A stretch of DNA of 64,000 nucleotides, taken from Mesorhizobium loti (GTDB taxonomy: Bacteria > Pseudomonadota > Alphaproteobacteria > Rhizobiales > Rhizobiaceae). The position numbers were made by a program, and so were the translations under genes. The notes under the pieces were generated by a model. The model ran no database searches. It was not told where the DNA came from and saw only the letters and a list, made by a program, of their open reading frames with translations. Of the stretch, positions 28,012-36,773 are shown piece after piece (position 1 is the stretch's first letter; every line of letters starts with the position of its first letter). The DNA lies in the NCBI GenBank assembly GCA_002356515.1, contig AP017605.1:2542001-2606000 (forward strand). Reading direction: 5' to 3'.

Positions 28012-28434
28012 ATGCAAATCGGTTATGGGCCAAGTTTTGATGTCGCCCATGCTCAGTGCGAGATGCAAAAAGGATCGGTTGACCAAGGCTATATTGCTAT
28101 CGGATCGCCCGGATTCTTTGCAGGGGCCGGAATCGGCAATGCTCTTGGCAACTTGGCCGCCGAAGATCAATATATGAAGAACTGTCTCATCCTAAGTGGA
28201 TGGAAGCGCGCACTGCACGGACAGGGCGCTGCCGCTGCATCAGCCGTAGCCGCCGGTGCGCCGCCGACACCCTATGGGATCCAGCGCGCACCTGGCAGTT
28301 GGATCAACACGGCCCTTCTGGATTGGTCGGATGCGAACAACAAATGCGTCGCTGGCGACATGACCGCATATGGCACTCGAGCGAAGCTTGGGGCTCGACT
28401 TAGGGCGGCTGGCGTCAACCCGGCACCGGTCTGA
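28012..28434 (+). pseudogene. 5'-truncated small exported protein
   Basis: The frame has FDVAHAQCEMQKGSVDQGY, FFAGAGIGNALGNLAAEDQY and KNCLILSGWKR, resembling rhizobial exported proteins with a Gly/Ala-rich membrane-like stretch. Intact members begin with a signal peptide; here the frame runs upstream into unrelated sequence, so the 5' end seems lost. ATG at 28012 is the first plausible start, giving 140 residues. Its TGA overlaps the ATG of the next (broken) lipoprotein gene, so the two were once co-translated. Confidence 0.45.
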
Positions 28435-28844
28435 TGGTTGGCGCGACGACGATCTGGCGCCGGGGATCGCTGCTCTGCCTGAGCGCCCTTCTGTGAGTCA
28501 GCGGGTGCGGCGCTGACTACCTCAACCACTACGACTCCGTGACGCTCGCCGCCGGCGAAGCCAACCGGGCCAACAGCATCGCCCAGACCGTCGACCCGTT
28601 CAACCCGAATAGCCAGAACACGCACATTGAGAGCGATGGGCAGCCGATCGCCGGCGTCGTTCAACGATATCGGGGGACGACGTTGGGGCCTGCACCGCAA
28701 GCTGGCATCGTGGTGAATGTCGGTTCAGGCGAACAACATCCTTGCGACCTTCAAATACAAACGGACAGCGCGGGCAAGCTTTGCGGCGGCCGAGCTGCTG
28801 AGGCGAAGCCAGGCGGTCGTACGGGTCACGAGACGGGCTACTAA
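28434..28844 (+). pseudogene. Lipoprotein gene interrupted by a stop in the signal peptide
   Basis: From ATG 28434 the frame reads MVGATTIWRRGSLLCLSALL, then TGA (28494-28496), then VSGCGADYLNHYDSVTLAAG in the same frame. L-V-S-G-C would be the lipobox, so the stop lies just before the processing site. The mature part continues with TVDPFNPNSQNTHIE. Readthrough or a sequencing error would restore a 136-residue lipoprotein. Function unknown. Confidence 0.6.
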
Positions 28845-28868
28845 CGGGGCCGAGAGAGACAGACGAAC

Positions 28869-29264
28869 GTGGGCAAAGTCCAGCGTCATGAAGGTGCCGA
28901 TCAGACTGACCGGTGGCGAAAGAACGCCAAGAAGCGGCACCGCGGGTTTTGGCGGCTGGAGTATTTGTTCGCGCTGATCCTTGTGCCCGTGGCCGTGATC
29001 CTCTCTCAGAACCCCGATATCATCGGCGCGGCACCAAGCCTCATGCCACCTGAAGGCATTGTCGACGCGGCTCCCAGCACTTCCCTCTTTGGCGTCGGTT
29101 GCAACATCAAAGGAAATATCTCGATCAACACCGGGGAGCACATTTATCACGTCCCCGGCCAAAAACATTACATCGAGACGATCATCCGGCCAGAGTATGG
29201 CGAGCGATGGTTCTGTAGTGAGGCCGAGGCCGTCGCGGCTGGTTGGCGGAAGGCCAGGCGGTGA
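28869..29264 (+). CDS. Membrane-anchored small protein with a C-terminal Cys-containing domain
   Basis: 131 residues from a GTG start. A basic N-terminus (KNAKKRHRGFWRLEY) precedes one membrane helix (LFALILVPVAVILS, residues 34-47). The C-terminal 55 residues, GCNIKGNISINTGEHIYHVP to GERWFCSEAEAVAAGWRKAR, form a recognisable module with two conserved cysteines and HxPG, often found alone or beside nuclease-like proteins in rhizobia. The N-in topology would put it in the periplasm. The next gene's GTG overlaps its TGA. Confidence 0.7.
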   Translation: MGKVQRHEGADQTDRWRKNAKKRHRGFWRLEYLFALILVPVAVILSQNPDIIGAAPSLMPPEGIVDAAPSTSLFGVGCNIKGNISINTGEHIYHVPGQKHYIETIIRPEYGERWFCSEAEAVAAGWRKARR

Positions 29265-29632
29265 TAGCGCGGACGTTGAAATACCAGATTGCAGTAGCCG
29301 CTTTGCTGGCCAGTGTTGTTGGATCTCAAGCTGACACGCGGCGGGGTGATTTCACCAATGCTCTTTGGTATTCGTCTAAGTGCCCAGCCTATGAACTCGA
29401 CCCTGATATAGCCATGGGGGTAGCAGTTTCCATAGGGCTTCCGGATACCCCAAGTTCAATCATAGTTGCAGAAAACGAGGGCGAACAGTCCATGCTCTCG
29501 AACGTAGCGCCATTCGCTGGGCGTCCCGAAGCATCACAACTCCCGCAAGACGTGTGCCGCTGGGCATACTCAATGTTTGGGCCAGATGGAACAAAGATCA
29601 AAGGGCTGCTGAGAATACGGACCAAGGGATGA
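29261..29632 (+). CDS. Small predicted periplasmic protein of unknown function
   Basis: 123 residues from GTG at 29261, overlapping the previous stop (GTGA). A signal peptide (LKYQIAVAALLASVVGSQA) is clear, with cleavage likely near residue 25. The mature part has two Cys (YSSKCPAYE and PQDVCRW) that could form a disulfide. I do not recognise the family. Confidence 0.6.
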   Translation: MIARTLKYQIAVAALLASVVGSQADTRRGDFTNALWYSSKCPAYELDPDIAMGVAVSIGLPDTPSSIIVAENEGEQSMLSNVAPFAGRPEASQLPQDVCRWAYSMFGPDGTKIKGLLRIRTKG

Positions 29633-29852
29633 CAACTAGCGTCCTAGTTGCGGCCTCGCTATCTGCCTAAGCGTCGGCATCGGGATGGCAATCGCCGGCT
29701 AAGGGCCGAAGCTGATCGCCGCGCCTACGAAGGTCTTTGACCCTGAAAGCGTGAAGGTGAAATCATCCGTGGCGGTCGCCGCAGACGTGGCGATAACCGT
29801 GACGACATGCCTGGGGTAATTGGGCATTCGGTCCCAAACATGAGTTCGCTAT

Positions 29853-30662
29853 TTACGGCTTGACCCCTTTCTTTGCGGAAAGGTTGCGCATCTTGATGGT
29901 GATGCCCTCGGGCTGGATCGCAGTGAACTGCGACGTGAGCCCGTATTTCTCCCATTCGGGCCCGAAGCCCGCCATCACCGGACCTACACAAAAGGTAAAC
30001 CACTTCGGATTCTTCGCGACACCAGGCTCGCACTGATTGGTGATATAGCAATGCGGTGCCTGGTTGGTTGGAACGTTGTCGGCAGAATAGATCAACTTGT
30101 CGTCGCAGGTGACTCTGATCCAGCCCGTCCTGTCGGCCGCCCATCGTACCTTCATGGAAAAGGCCACCCAGGAACCGAAACGCGCCGGTGACTGGCACTC
30201 ATTGCCGAGGAAGGTAACGCCCTTGGTTGCGTCTACCTTCAGCATATAAAGAAAATTGTGGATGAACGGCCCCTCCCAACTGGCGATGCGGAGGCGGCTG
30301 TCCAATCCGCCCGGCAGAAAGCCCATCGCGTGGCCGTTGAAAAAGCCGGGATAGTTGAACGATGGATCGACCCACAGGTCGAAGCGATAGTCCATGCTCT
30401 CGCCTATCTTGCCGTCCGGCCCAATCAATGTGGCGCGTACATTGCCGTTGTGGCAGTCATTCTCGCCACGGCCGTCACCGTAGTCCACGCTGCTGCATTT
30501 GCGATCGAATATCTGGAAAGTGGTGACGCCGCCCTTGGTCACCGGTCTCAATGGCCCATTCAGCCCATTGTTCTTAAACCCGACAGGAAACTTGTCGGCC
30601 AGCGCGGAACTTGAAAAGAGCGCCGCCACCAACGTCACAAACAGGAGAATGCACCGTTTCAT
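29853..30662 (-). CDS. Exported polysaccharide lyase-like protein (heparin lyase I fold)
   Basis: 269 residues. The start at 30662 (MKRCILLFVTLVAALFSSSA) is fixed by GGGAGGGGAGC just upstream and gives a signal peptide ending ALA. The mature part has DYRFDLWVDPSF, a W-rich middle and RWAADRTGWIRVTCDDKLIY, the W-x(4)-G-W-I pattern with a strand-exchange core seen in jelly-roll polysaccharide lyases. Catalytic residues were not assigned. It probably binds or cleaves an acidic polysaccharide in the periplasm or outside. It may be transcribed with the cyclase/FecR-like genes upstream on the same strand (190-bp gap). Confidence 0.55.
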   Translation of the reverse strand: MKRCILLFVTLVAALFSSSALADKFPVGFKNNGLNGPLRPVTKGGVTTFQIFDRKCSSVDYGDGRGENDCHNGNVRATLIGPDGKIGESMDYRFDLWVDPSFNYPGFFNGHAMGFLPGGLDSRLRIASWEGPFIHNFLYMLKVDATKGVTFLGNECQSPARFGSWVAFSMKVRWAADRTGWIRVTCDDKLIYSADNVPTNQAPHCYITNQCEPGVAKNPKWFTFCVGPVMAGFGPEWEKYGLTSQFTAIQPEGITIKMRNLSAKKGVKP

Positions 30663-30852
30663 GCTCCCCTCCCAATTCTGACAGGCGAGGCTATCAGCGA
30701 GGTGCCGGTCAGGCAATCAAGCGCTGGCCGTCGCAGACAGAGGAATCGACCTTACGGGAAACACGGAGCCGACCGGTTGGGCTCGGGGCACGCTTGCACC
30801 AGTGGTCATGCCGGCCAGCAAGTCGCTCACGGCGCCGATCCCGGCCGGCAAG

Positions 30853-31641
30853 CTACTGCTGTTTCGACACAAGCTGACGCACAAAGGCCAACGCTTGGCG
30901 TTTGCAACCGCTACTCACCATCCATCCAAGAACGTCCAGCGGATTTTGGGGAATGGCGTTCTGCGGAAACACCTTGATCTCGATCAACGCCGATGTCTTG
31001 TTGGTCTCGACAACGAAAGATTTCACCGGGGCAGGAACAGGGTCCGGAAGCGAGTAAGTGGGCTTGCCGGCGCTCCAGACCAAGCCGGTCAAGGACTGCC
31101 CACCGCCGAAGCGAACCGAGAACACTACCCTCTCTCCGATCCCGCGGCGTGCAAGCACCACGTCGCCATTGCGGATGCAGCCGGGAGCGGATTCTTCGAT
31201 GGAAATCGCCCAGGGATCGTCAAGTCCACTTGGTTTGGATTGGCCGGCCGTGGTGCGCGCGCTTCCGATGGACTCGCTTCTCTGGCGCTCGTTGGTCAAT
31301 AGGCTCGCTATCAGCGCAAGATTCGAGGGTCCCGCCTGCCCGTCGCCTGCCCCCGGCGAACTGTTGGGCGTCAAGGCATCCTCTGTGACCACGAAGGCAG
31401 CAGGCCCTGAAATTGGATTCACGCTACCGTCCTCGCCGAGCAAGGTGACGACTGTACCGGCCGGCACGTTGATAACGTCGCTTGGCGCGAAGACCTTGCC
31501 TGGCGGCAGTTCTTCCACAACCGGCTCAGTCGACAGGACCACATATTGGCTGCCGGCCACTGCGCATTGCGCCGTCACGACAACGGCCATGGCAAGGGTC
31601 AGAGAGGCGATTTGCGAGATCGAACGCATACGGCTTATCAT
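30853..31641 (-). CDS. FecR-like exported protein paired with a CHASE2 cyclase
   Basis: 262 residues. The start MISRMRSISQIASLTLAMAV lies 4 bp beyond the cyclase stop and gives a signal peptide ending CAVAG. The N-terminal half has a FecR-like beta segment: PPGKVFAPSDVINVPAGTVV then TLLGEDGSVNPISGPAAF. The rest is unassigned. The tight spacing implies co-translation with the membrane cyclase, and both would meet in the periplasm, where this protein could present a signal to the CHASE2 domain. That role is inference. Confidence 0.65.
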   Translation of the reverse strand: MISRMRSISQIASLTLAMAVVVTAQCAVAGSQYVVLSTEPVVEELPPGKVFAPSDVINVPAGTVVTLLGEDGSVNPISGPAAFVVTEDALTPNSSPGAGDGQAGPSNLALIASLLTNERQRSESIGSARTTAGQSKPSGLDDPWAISIEESAPGCIRNGDVVLARRGIGERVVFSVRFGGGQSLTGLVWSAGKPTYSLPDPVPAPVKSFVVETNKTSALIEIKVFPQNAIPQNPLDVLGWMVSSGCKRQALAFVRQLVSKQQ

Positions 31642-31645
31642 GGCC

Positions 31646-33637
31646 CTATTTGTCGGCAAGATGAATGTCTGCCCGGAAGTGTCCGCTTGCAAGACGGCCA
31701 TGGTGAAAAGCGATCAGAGCGTCTTGCGGATAGTTTGCGACCAACAGCTCAAACGCCGCTGTCGCGAGCTTGTCGTCGTTGGCAAGTAGGGCGTAAGCCT
31801 TGGCATACTCTTCGCAAAGTATCGAATTTTCCGACGTAGGGCTCATTGCCTCGAAGGCCTCGATGCCTTGGTTCTTGCCCTTAAGGTGCAGAACTCCTGC
31901 AGGGCGCAGCAAGAAGCGCGTTGTCCTTTTCGCGACTTCCGAGCTAATGCAATTTTTCGTGCCTATGTACTTGTTTGCGCCCTCCAGTCGGGCCGCAGTG
32001 TTTACCGTGTCTCCAATGGCCGTGTAATTGAAGAACCGATTTCCCCCGAAGTTGCCGACAATCGCCGGCCCGCTGTGGATACCTATGCGGGTAGCGCCGA
32101 ATGAATGGCCTCGTCCCCGCTCTCGCAGCCGCTGCGCCAGATCCTGCACTGCCAATGCCAGGGACACCGCGCGCTCTGCCTGGTCATCTTGCGCTGCCGG
32201 GGCCCCGAAGAAGCCGACCACAGCATCGCCGATGACCTTGTCGACCGTTGCACCATGCTCGATGAACAACTCGCAGAGCCCGTCCAGATATTCGTTCAGT
32301 ATGTCTGCCAGCACCTCTGGCGCCAGCTTCTCGCTGAGTGATGTAAATCCCTCGACATCCGTGAACACGCAGGTGATCTCACGGCGCTCGCCACCGAGAT
32401 GGAGAGCGTCGGGCTCCTTGACGATCGCTGCAACGACGGCCGGACTGACATATTTCGAGAACGCGCTCTGAATGAAGCGGCGAGCGTTCGCGTCCCGTCT
32501 CCAAGCCAGGAAGCCAGTAAAGGCCGACAGACCGAGGACAAGCAATGCCGGGGCGACCATCGGAACGATGATCGCAAACCTCGCGAAGGCCCACGCCTCA
32601 CCGATCCACACCAGCAGCACCGCACCGGCGACCGCAACAGGTTTGAAGACCACCGGGATCGGCCGCGAAACGATCCACAGGCAGAACAGCCCGGCAAGAA
32701 ACATCGGCGCGTATCCCACCGCAGGCCAAGGGATCGATACTGTGTCCCCGGACAAGAGCCCGGCCAACGCGTGGGCATGGATGGCGACGCCAGGCAGAAC
32801 ACCAGTTTCCGCGCCGCTCAACAACGCGAACGGTGTTGGATGACGGTCTATCTGCTGCAGGTCCAGGCCGATAAGCACATATTTTCCCTCGAACCAACTC
32901 AGCGGTGCCAGCGGAACGGCCTGTGCCGGATAAGTCGGAAAGTTGAAGGGCAAGCTGTTGGCTGTGCGGTAATAGGCCATTTCCTTCGGCCCGGGGTCGC
33001 GACCAATGCCTGTCGATGCTGCAATCGCGGCAGCAAAGCTTGGCGTCCAGCCCTCTTTCGATTGTCGACCGGGAAAAGCCCCACGGACCACGCCGTCGAG
33101 ATTGTCGTGCAACAACGCGGCAAGGCCCCTCTTTGCCGACGGGGCGAACGCGTTGAGATAGTCGAACTGCCTCGGGGTGAGGCCGTCAATGCGCGACGCG
33201 GAGGCGATCACGACGGGCACGCTGGCGGTTTCGATAACCGTCTCCAGCCGGGCATCCTTTTGCGGCTCCGTTGGCTGGTCGAACAGCAGGTCGATACCGA
33301 TGACAAGCGGGTGAGCCGACTCGATCCGGGCTACGATGTCGGCCAGGAAGCCGCGGTCCAACGGTGAGCGGTATGGAAATTTCGCCAGGGTTTGTTCTGT
33401 TATTGCGACCACAACGATGTTGGGCGGAGCGCGAGTGAATGGCGAGATCGAGACCATCATCACATCGCGCAGAACATTCTCCAAGGGCGGTGAAACGAGA
33501 GCAGTCGAGATGCACAGCAGAACCAGATAGGCGAGCGAAGCGGCGATGCCACCTCGCCGGAGGCTGACGATCCCTCTAGGTATTCGCACTCCGAAATAGC
33601 CCCCTAAGCCAGTGGAAGCGCCACTCGCCGCCAGCAT
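31646..33637 (-). CDS. CHASE2-domain adenylate cyclase, membrane bound
   Basis: 663 residues. An N-terminal membrane helix (AASLAYLVLLCISTALV) leads to a periplasmic CHASE2 sensor domain (about 60-320; IDLLFDQPTEPQKD, YVLIGLDLQ, GVAIHAHALAGLLSGD). Three membrane helices follow (about 320-400), then a class III cyclase domain (about 430-600). Catalytic features: the metal Asp residues in CVFTDVEGFTSL and VIGDAVVGFFG, Lys in VDKVIGD, and the Asp and Arg/Asn residues of AIGDTVNTAARLEG, which favour ATP. It would make cAMP in response to a periplasmic signal. It is followed at once by the FecR-like gene; the caspase-like gene is divergent from it. Confidence 0.93.
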   Translation of the reverse strand: MLAASGASTGLGGYFGVRIPRGIVSLRRGGIAASLAYLVLLCISTALVSPPLENVLRDVMMVSISPFTRAPPNIVVVAITEQTLAKFPYRSPLDRGFLADIVARIESAHPLVIGIDLLFDQPTEPQKDARLETVIETASVPVVIASASRIDGLTPRQFDYLNAFAPSAKRGLAALLHDNLDGVVRGAFPGRQSKEGWTPSFAAAIAASTGIGRDPGPKEMAYYRTANSLPFNFPTYPAQAVPLAPLSWFEGKYVLIGLDLQQIDRHPTPFALLSGAETGVLPGVAIHAHALAGLLSGDTVSIPWPAVGYAPMFLAGLFCLWIVSRPIPVVFKPVAVAGAVLLVWIGEAWAFARFAIIVPMVAPALLVLGLSAFTGFLAWRRDANARRFIQSAFSKYVSPAVVAAIVKEPDALHLGGERREITCVFTDVEGFTSLSEKLAPEVLADILNEYLDGLCELFIEHGATVDKVIGDAVVGFFGAPAAQDDQAERAVSLALAVQDLAQRLRERGRGHSFGATRIGIHSGPAIVGNFGGNRFFNYTAIGDTVNTAARLEGANKYIGTKNCISSEVAKRTTRFLLRPAGVLHLKGKNQGIEAFEAMSPTSENSILCEEYAKAYALLANDDKLATAAFELLVANYPQDALIAFHHGRLASGHFRADIHLADK

Positions 33638-33818
33638 ACCCGTTCGGCCCTATCAGGCAAATTGTCACCTGTTTTGCCTGGGAATGCAGGGCTGGCGCCA
33701 AAACGGGTGTCCGCCGAAAGCCACCTCCCTGCGCCGACCATTCGTCCGCAGCCCGGGGCAAAGCTCTTTTCGGTTGCATTAGCCTCTGCTACATTTCCCT
33801 GGGGGAGCCGTCTCTGCC

Positions 33819-35468
33819 ATGCGCAGCGCTTTCATCCTGTTGGTTTTATTGTTTGTTGCTGTTGCGGGACAGGCAGCCGCCGAGAAACGGGTGGCGCTGG
33901 TAATTGGCAACTCGGCCTACCAACACGCCGCACAGCTCGCCAATCCGAAGAACGATTCGTCCGATATGAATGCCAAGCTTCAAAGCCTTGGCTTCGAGGT
34001 TGTCAGTGGCCAGGACCTCGACCTCGCGGGAATGCGTCGTACGGTGCGCCAGTTCCTGGACAGGCTCGACGGCGCCGACATGGCGCTGTTCTTCTATGCC
34101 GGGCATGGACTGCAGGTGAACGGCAACAACTACATGGTGCCGGTCGATGCCCAGCTCTCCAGCTACAATGACCTCGACTTCGAGGCCCTTCCGATAGACC
34201 TCGTCCTTTCAGCGATGGAGCGCAGCACCAAGGTCAACCTCATCTTTCTGGATGCCTGCCGGGACAATCCGTTCGCCGAGAAGCTGTCCCGCTCGATGGG
34301 GACGCGCTCAGGCTCCGTGAGCCGGGGGCTGGCCAGGCTTGGCAGCGGAGTCGGCTCGCTCATAGCTTTCGCGACGCAACCGGGCAATGTCGCCATGGAC
34401 GGAGCGGGGCGGAATTCTCCATTCACGAGCGCACTGGTCGCTCACCTTGGCACACCGGGGCAGGACATCATGCGCGAACTCATCGATGTGCGCCGCGACG
34501 TGCTGGCGGCCACGGATGGCAAGCAAGTGCCGTGGGAGAACTCTTCGCTGACTGGCGAAGTCGTGTTGAAGCCTTTCCCCGAGGAACCGAAAGCGGCATC
34601 TGCCCCCACTTCACAGTCGGCGCCGCCGGACAATGCTGTCGAGCTTGCTTATTGGGCGACGATCAAGGACTCGACCGACAAGAGCTTCTTCGAGGCGTAT
34701 TTGCAGCAATTTCCGGGCGGCGTTTTTGCCCCCCTTGCGAGGTTGAAGATCGACGCGATCGACAAGCGCATGGAAGCGGAACGGCAGGCGGCGCACCTGC
34801 CGGAGGCGGGGCGCGCCACCAACGCGACCGACGATGCCAAGGGGACGGAAGTCGCAAGCCTTGAGCATCGCGACCCGCTCGTCCAGTCATCCGCACCTGG
34901 CACAGACGCCAGCGAACTTGCGCGCGCCACTCAAAGGGAACTCTTGCGCATAGGATGCCTTTGGGGACGGGCTACCGGAGAGTGGGGAGCCGACAGCCGC
35001 AAAGCGCTGCAGGCCTACGCGGATCGGCAAGGTGTCAGGCTTGCATCGCTGGAACCGACGGCGGAAATTCTGGAAAGGCTAAGGGCGCTCGGAGGCCGTG
35101 TCTGCCCGCTTGCTTGCGAGCACGGAATGAGGGTGCAAGGCGATCATTGTGTGCCGCAGGCCAGCGGCCTGAGCGCGTTTGACGGCACCTGGAGATTGGT
35201 CAGACGAGCTACAACGAACTGCGGCGATTGGCGAGAACTCTCATCGTCCGTCGTCATCAGTGACGGCAAAGTATCGTCTGATTCCGGATTTACAGGAAGT
35301 ATTTCGAGCAGTGGCGCGATCAATATGAAGCAGACCTTTGTCTATAAAGGAAGAACAGGCGGCAACACCCTGACTGGCGTCATAAGGGGTGACAATGGAA
35401 CGGGCAAATTCAAAGGGACAGGAGCTGGCAGCGGGTGTTCAGGAAAAATTATCATGGATAGGATGTAG
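33819..35468 (+). CDS. Exported caspase-like (peptidase C14) protein
   Basis: 549 residues. The signal peptide MRSAFILLVLLFVAVAGQA ends in AAA; GGGGGAG lies 11 bp upstream. The caspase p20-like domain (about 22-250) has KRVALVIGNSAY, the catalytic His in FFYAGHGLQ and the catalytic Cys in LIFLDACRDNPF. A SEL1/tetratricopeptide-like AYWATIKDSTDKSFFEAYLQ segment follows, then a peptidoglycan-binding-like region (QRELLRIGCLWGRATGEW) and a C-terminal beta-rich domain. Prokaryotic metacaspases usually cleave after Arg/Lys. The signal peptide places the protease in the periplasm, against a cytosolic death-effector role. Divergent from the CHASE2 cyclase with a 181-bp shared intergenic region. Confidence 0.9.
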   Translation: MRSAFILLVLLFVAVAGQAAAEKRVALVIGNSAYQHAAQLANPKNDSSDMNAKLQSLGFEVVSGQDLDLAGMRRTVRQFLDRLDGADMALFFYAGHGLQVNGNNYMVPVDAQLSSYNDLDFEALPIDLVLSAMERSTKVNLIFLDACRDNPFAEKLSRSMGTRSGSVSRGLARLGSGVGSLIAFATQPGNVAMDGAGRNSPFTSALVAHLGTPGQDIMRELIDVRRDVLAATDGKQVPWENSSLTGEVVLKPFPEEPKAASAPTSQSAPPDNAVELAYWATIKDSTDKSFFEAYLQQFPGGVFAPLARLKIDAIDKRMEAERQAAHLPEAGRATNATDDAKGTEVASLEHRDPLVQSSAPGTDASELARATQRELLRIGCLWGRATGEWGADSRKALQAYADRQGVRLASLEPTAEILERLRALGGRVCPLACEHGMRVQGDHCVPQASGLSAFDGTWRLVRRATTNCGDWRELSSSVVISDGKVSSDSGFTGSISSSGAINMKQTFVYKGRTGGNTLTGVIRGDNGTGKFKGTGAGSGCSGKIIMDRM

Positions 35469-35956
35469 AAATACGGCGTCGGCTGTCACCCGCATCGGCG
35501 TCATTCTATCAACCCTCAGCGCCGGCACTTGGCCGTCGGCGGCGCCGGCACGGTCGCCGGTCCGGATGTCCGCAAATGTGAAACGGCAAATTGGCGGGCT
35601 TCGTGGTGCCGCGAACAGCGGCTGCTTTCAGGACTAACAGACGATGATCACTGCGACTGAGGTGTGGCGCTAAGCAGCGATGTCCGCAGTGGGGCCGCAA
35701 GAAGACGGTCCGGTTCCGAGACGAACCACCCAGAAAGTTGCCGTGCAGGGGGGTCGTGCCAACAAAGGAATTCAATCCATTCGCATCGCGCTCGTTTTTA
35801 GTAGGCTGTCGCGAGGAAAGGTTGAGGATCTGGCGTGACGCTAGTCAACGATCGTCTTCTCGAAAGCAAGATGACGAAGGTGGAGCAGGCGCGAGCCTGG
35901 AGCCCGCGCGTCATCTCGAAATTCGAGACACTGATCAACAGCGCCGACGACCACTC
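35469..35956. other. Gene-free stretch between convergent genes
   Basis: No gene, repeat or clear terminator recognised in the 488 bp between the caspase-like gene and the convergent hypothetical gene. Confidence 0.45.
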
Positions 35957-36418
35957 TCAGTTTCGCGGCATGCTGTGTATCTCCATCCGAACCGGTCCTC
36001 CCTTTTTGCAACTCGTGCAGAAAAGAGCGCGCTCCACCGAGCTGAACAGAGCTTCCTTGCCGTAGCGCTTGATCAAGCTTGCCGGCTTCACTTCCGCATG
36101 ATGCGAGCAGGTCGTGCACCACGCTCGCAGCGTGTGCCAGCTGCGCAGGTCGCCCAGCGCGACGTCTAGTCCGGCGTGAATACTGCCGTCGATGATCGTC
36201 TGCGGCGGGACCTTCACTTCGCCCGGTGTAATGATCTTCTCCATAACGTGGCGGCTGTTGTAGTGGATCAGCAGCATGCCCGGCCGGCGCCGGATGGCGG
36301 CGTGCCAGGCCGCCTGGCTCACCATTGCATCCGGCGATCGACAGATGGTTTCGAGATGCGTCTTCTCCTCTCGGTCCCATACCTCGATCCGGAAATTGTC
36401 TTCGGCAGTGTCCACCAT
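35957..36418 (-). CDS. Rhizobial hypothetical protein with a two-CxxC zinc-finger-like C-terminus
   Basis: 153 residues starting MVDTAEDNFRIEVWDREEKT. The N-terminal half resembles small rhizobial proteins that start with a beta-rich W-x-R motif; the C-terminal half, LRAWCTTCSHHAEVKPASLI to RALFCTSCKKGGPVRMEI, has two CxxC knuckles about 40 residues apart, as in a zinc ribbon. The start lies 13 bp after the stop of the upstream 64-residue gene, so they form an operon. Function unknown; nucleic-acid binding is possible. Confidence 0.65.
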   Translation of the reverse strand: MVDTAEDNFRIEVWDREEKTHLETICRSPDAMVSQAAWHAAIRRRPGMLLIHYNSRHVMEKIITPGEVKVPPQTIIDGSIHAGLDVALGDLRSWHTLRAWCTTCSHHAEVKPASLIKRYGKEALFSSVERALFCTSCKKGGPVRMEIHSMPRN

Positions 36419-36431
36419 TTAGGGGCGCGCC

Positions 36432-36626
36432 TTATGCCAGCCGCGAGAAAAGCCATTGGAGATCGCCGCGCGACAAAGCGAGTTCCCGTTCAAGTTCGGC
36501 GTTCCTAGCCAGAGCGGTCAGCAAGGCGACCACAGCGTCGCCCCCGGCTGCAGCAATAGCTTGCTGGGCCGCCAACTCCAATTCGGACATAGCTTCGCCG
36601 ATCGGCGCATTTTGGCGCTTTCCCAT
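36432..36626 (-). CDS. Small helical protein of unknown function
   Basis: 64 residues (MGKRQNAPIGEAMSELELAA), preceded by AGGAAAAGG. Ala/Leu/Glu-rich, predicted all-helical, with the phrase QQAIAAAGGDAVVALLTALA. It leads a two-gene operon and is divergent from the SOS-regulated gene at 36774, sharing a 147-bp intergenic region. Confidence 0.6.
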   Translation of the reverse strand: MGKRQNAPIGEAMSELELAAQQAIAAAGGDAVVALLTALARNAELERELALSRGDLQWLFSRLA

Positions 36627-36689
36627 GGCCCTTTTCCTGCTCAGATAGATCAGGAATAAGGAACATATTCCTGTCCGGTCAAGAGGCGC

Positions 36690-36718
36690 TTGACTATTTT
36701 GTTCTCATTTCGTTCACT
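36690..36718 (+). promoter_or_regulatory. LexA-type SOS box over the promoter of the HMCES/YedK gene
   Basis: GTTC (36701-36704), seven bases, GTTC (36712-36715) is the direct-repeat operator of alphaproteobacterial LexA. It lies between a TTGACT -35 (36690-36695) and a weak TTCACT -10 (36713-36718, 17-bp spacer), so LexA would block RNA polymerase. The downstream gene belongs to a family tied to the SOS response. Confidence 0.8.
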
Positions 36719-36773
36719 GTCGGCAGGACAGCCACACCGTAGGATCGGGAAGCCTGTCGATCGAGGAAATGTC

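Noticed and set aside
33819..35468. Caspase plus nucleotide cyclase as an anti-phage abortive infection system
   Set aside because: The caspase has a signal peptide and the cyclase is a CHASE2 membrane sensor; neither fits known cytosolic defence layouts, and no effector or defence neighbour is present.
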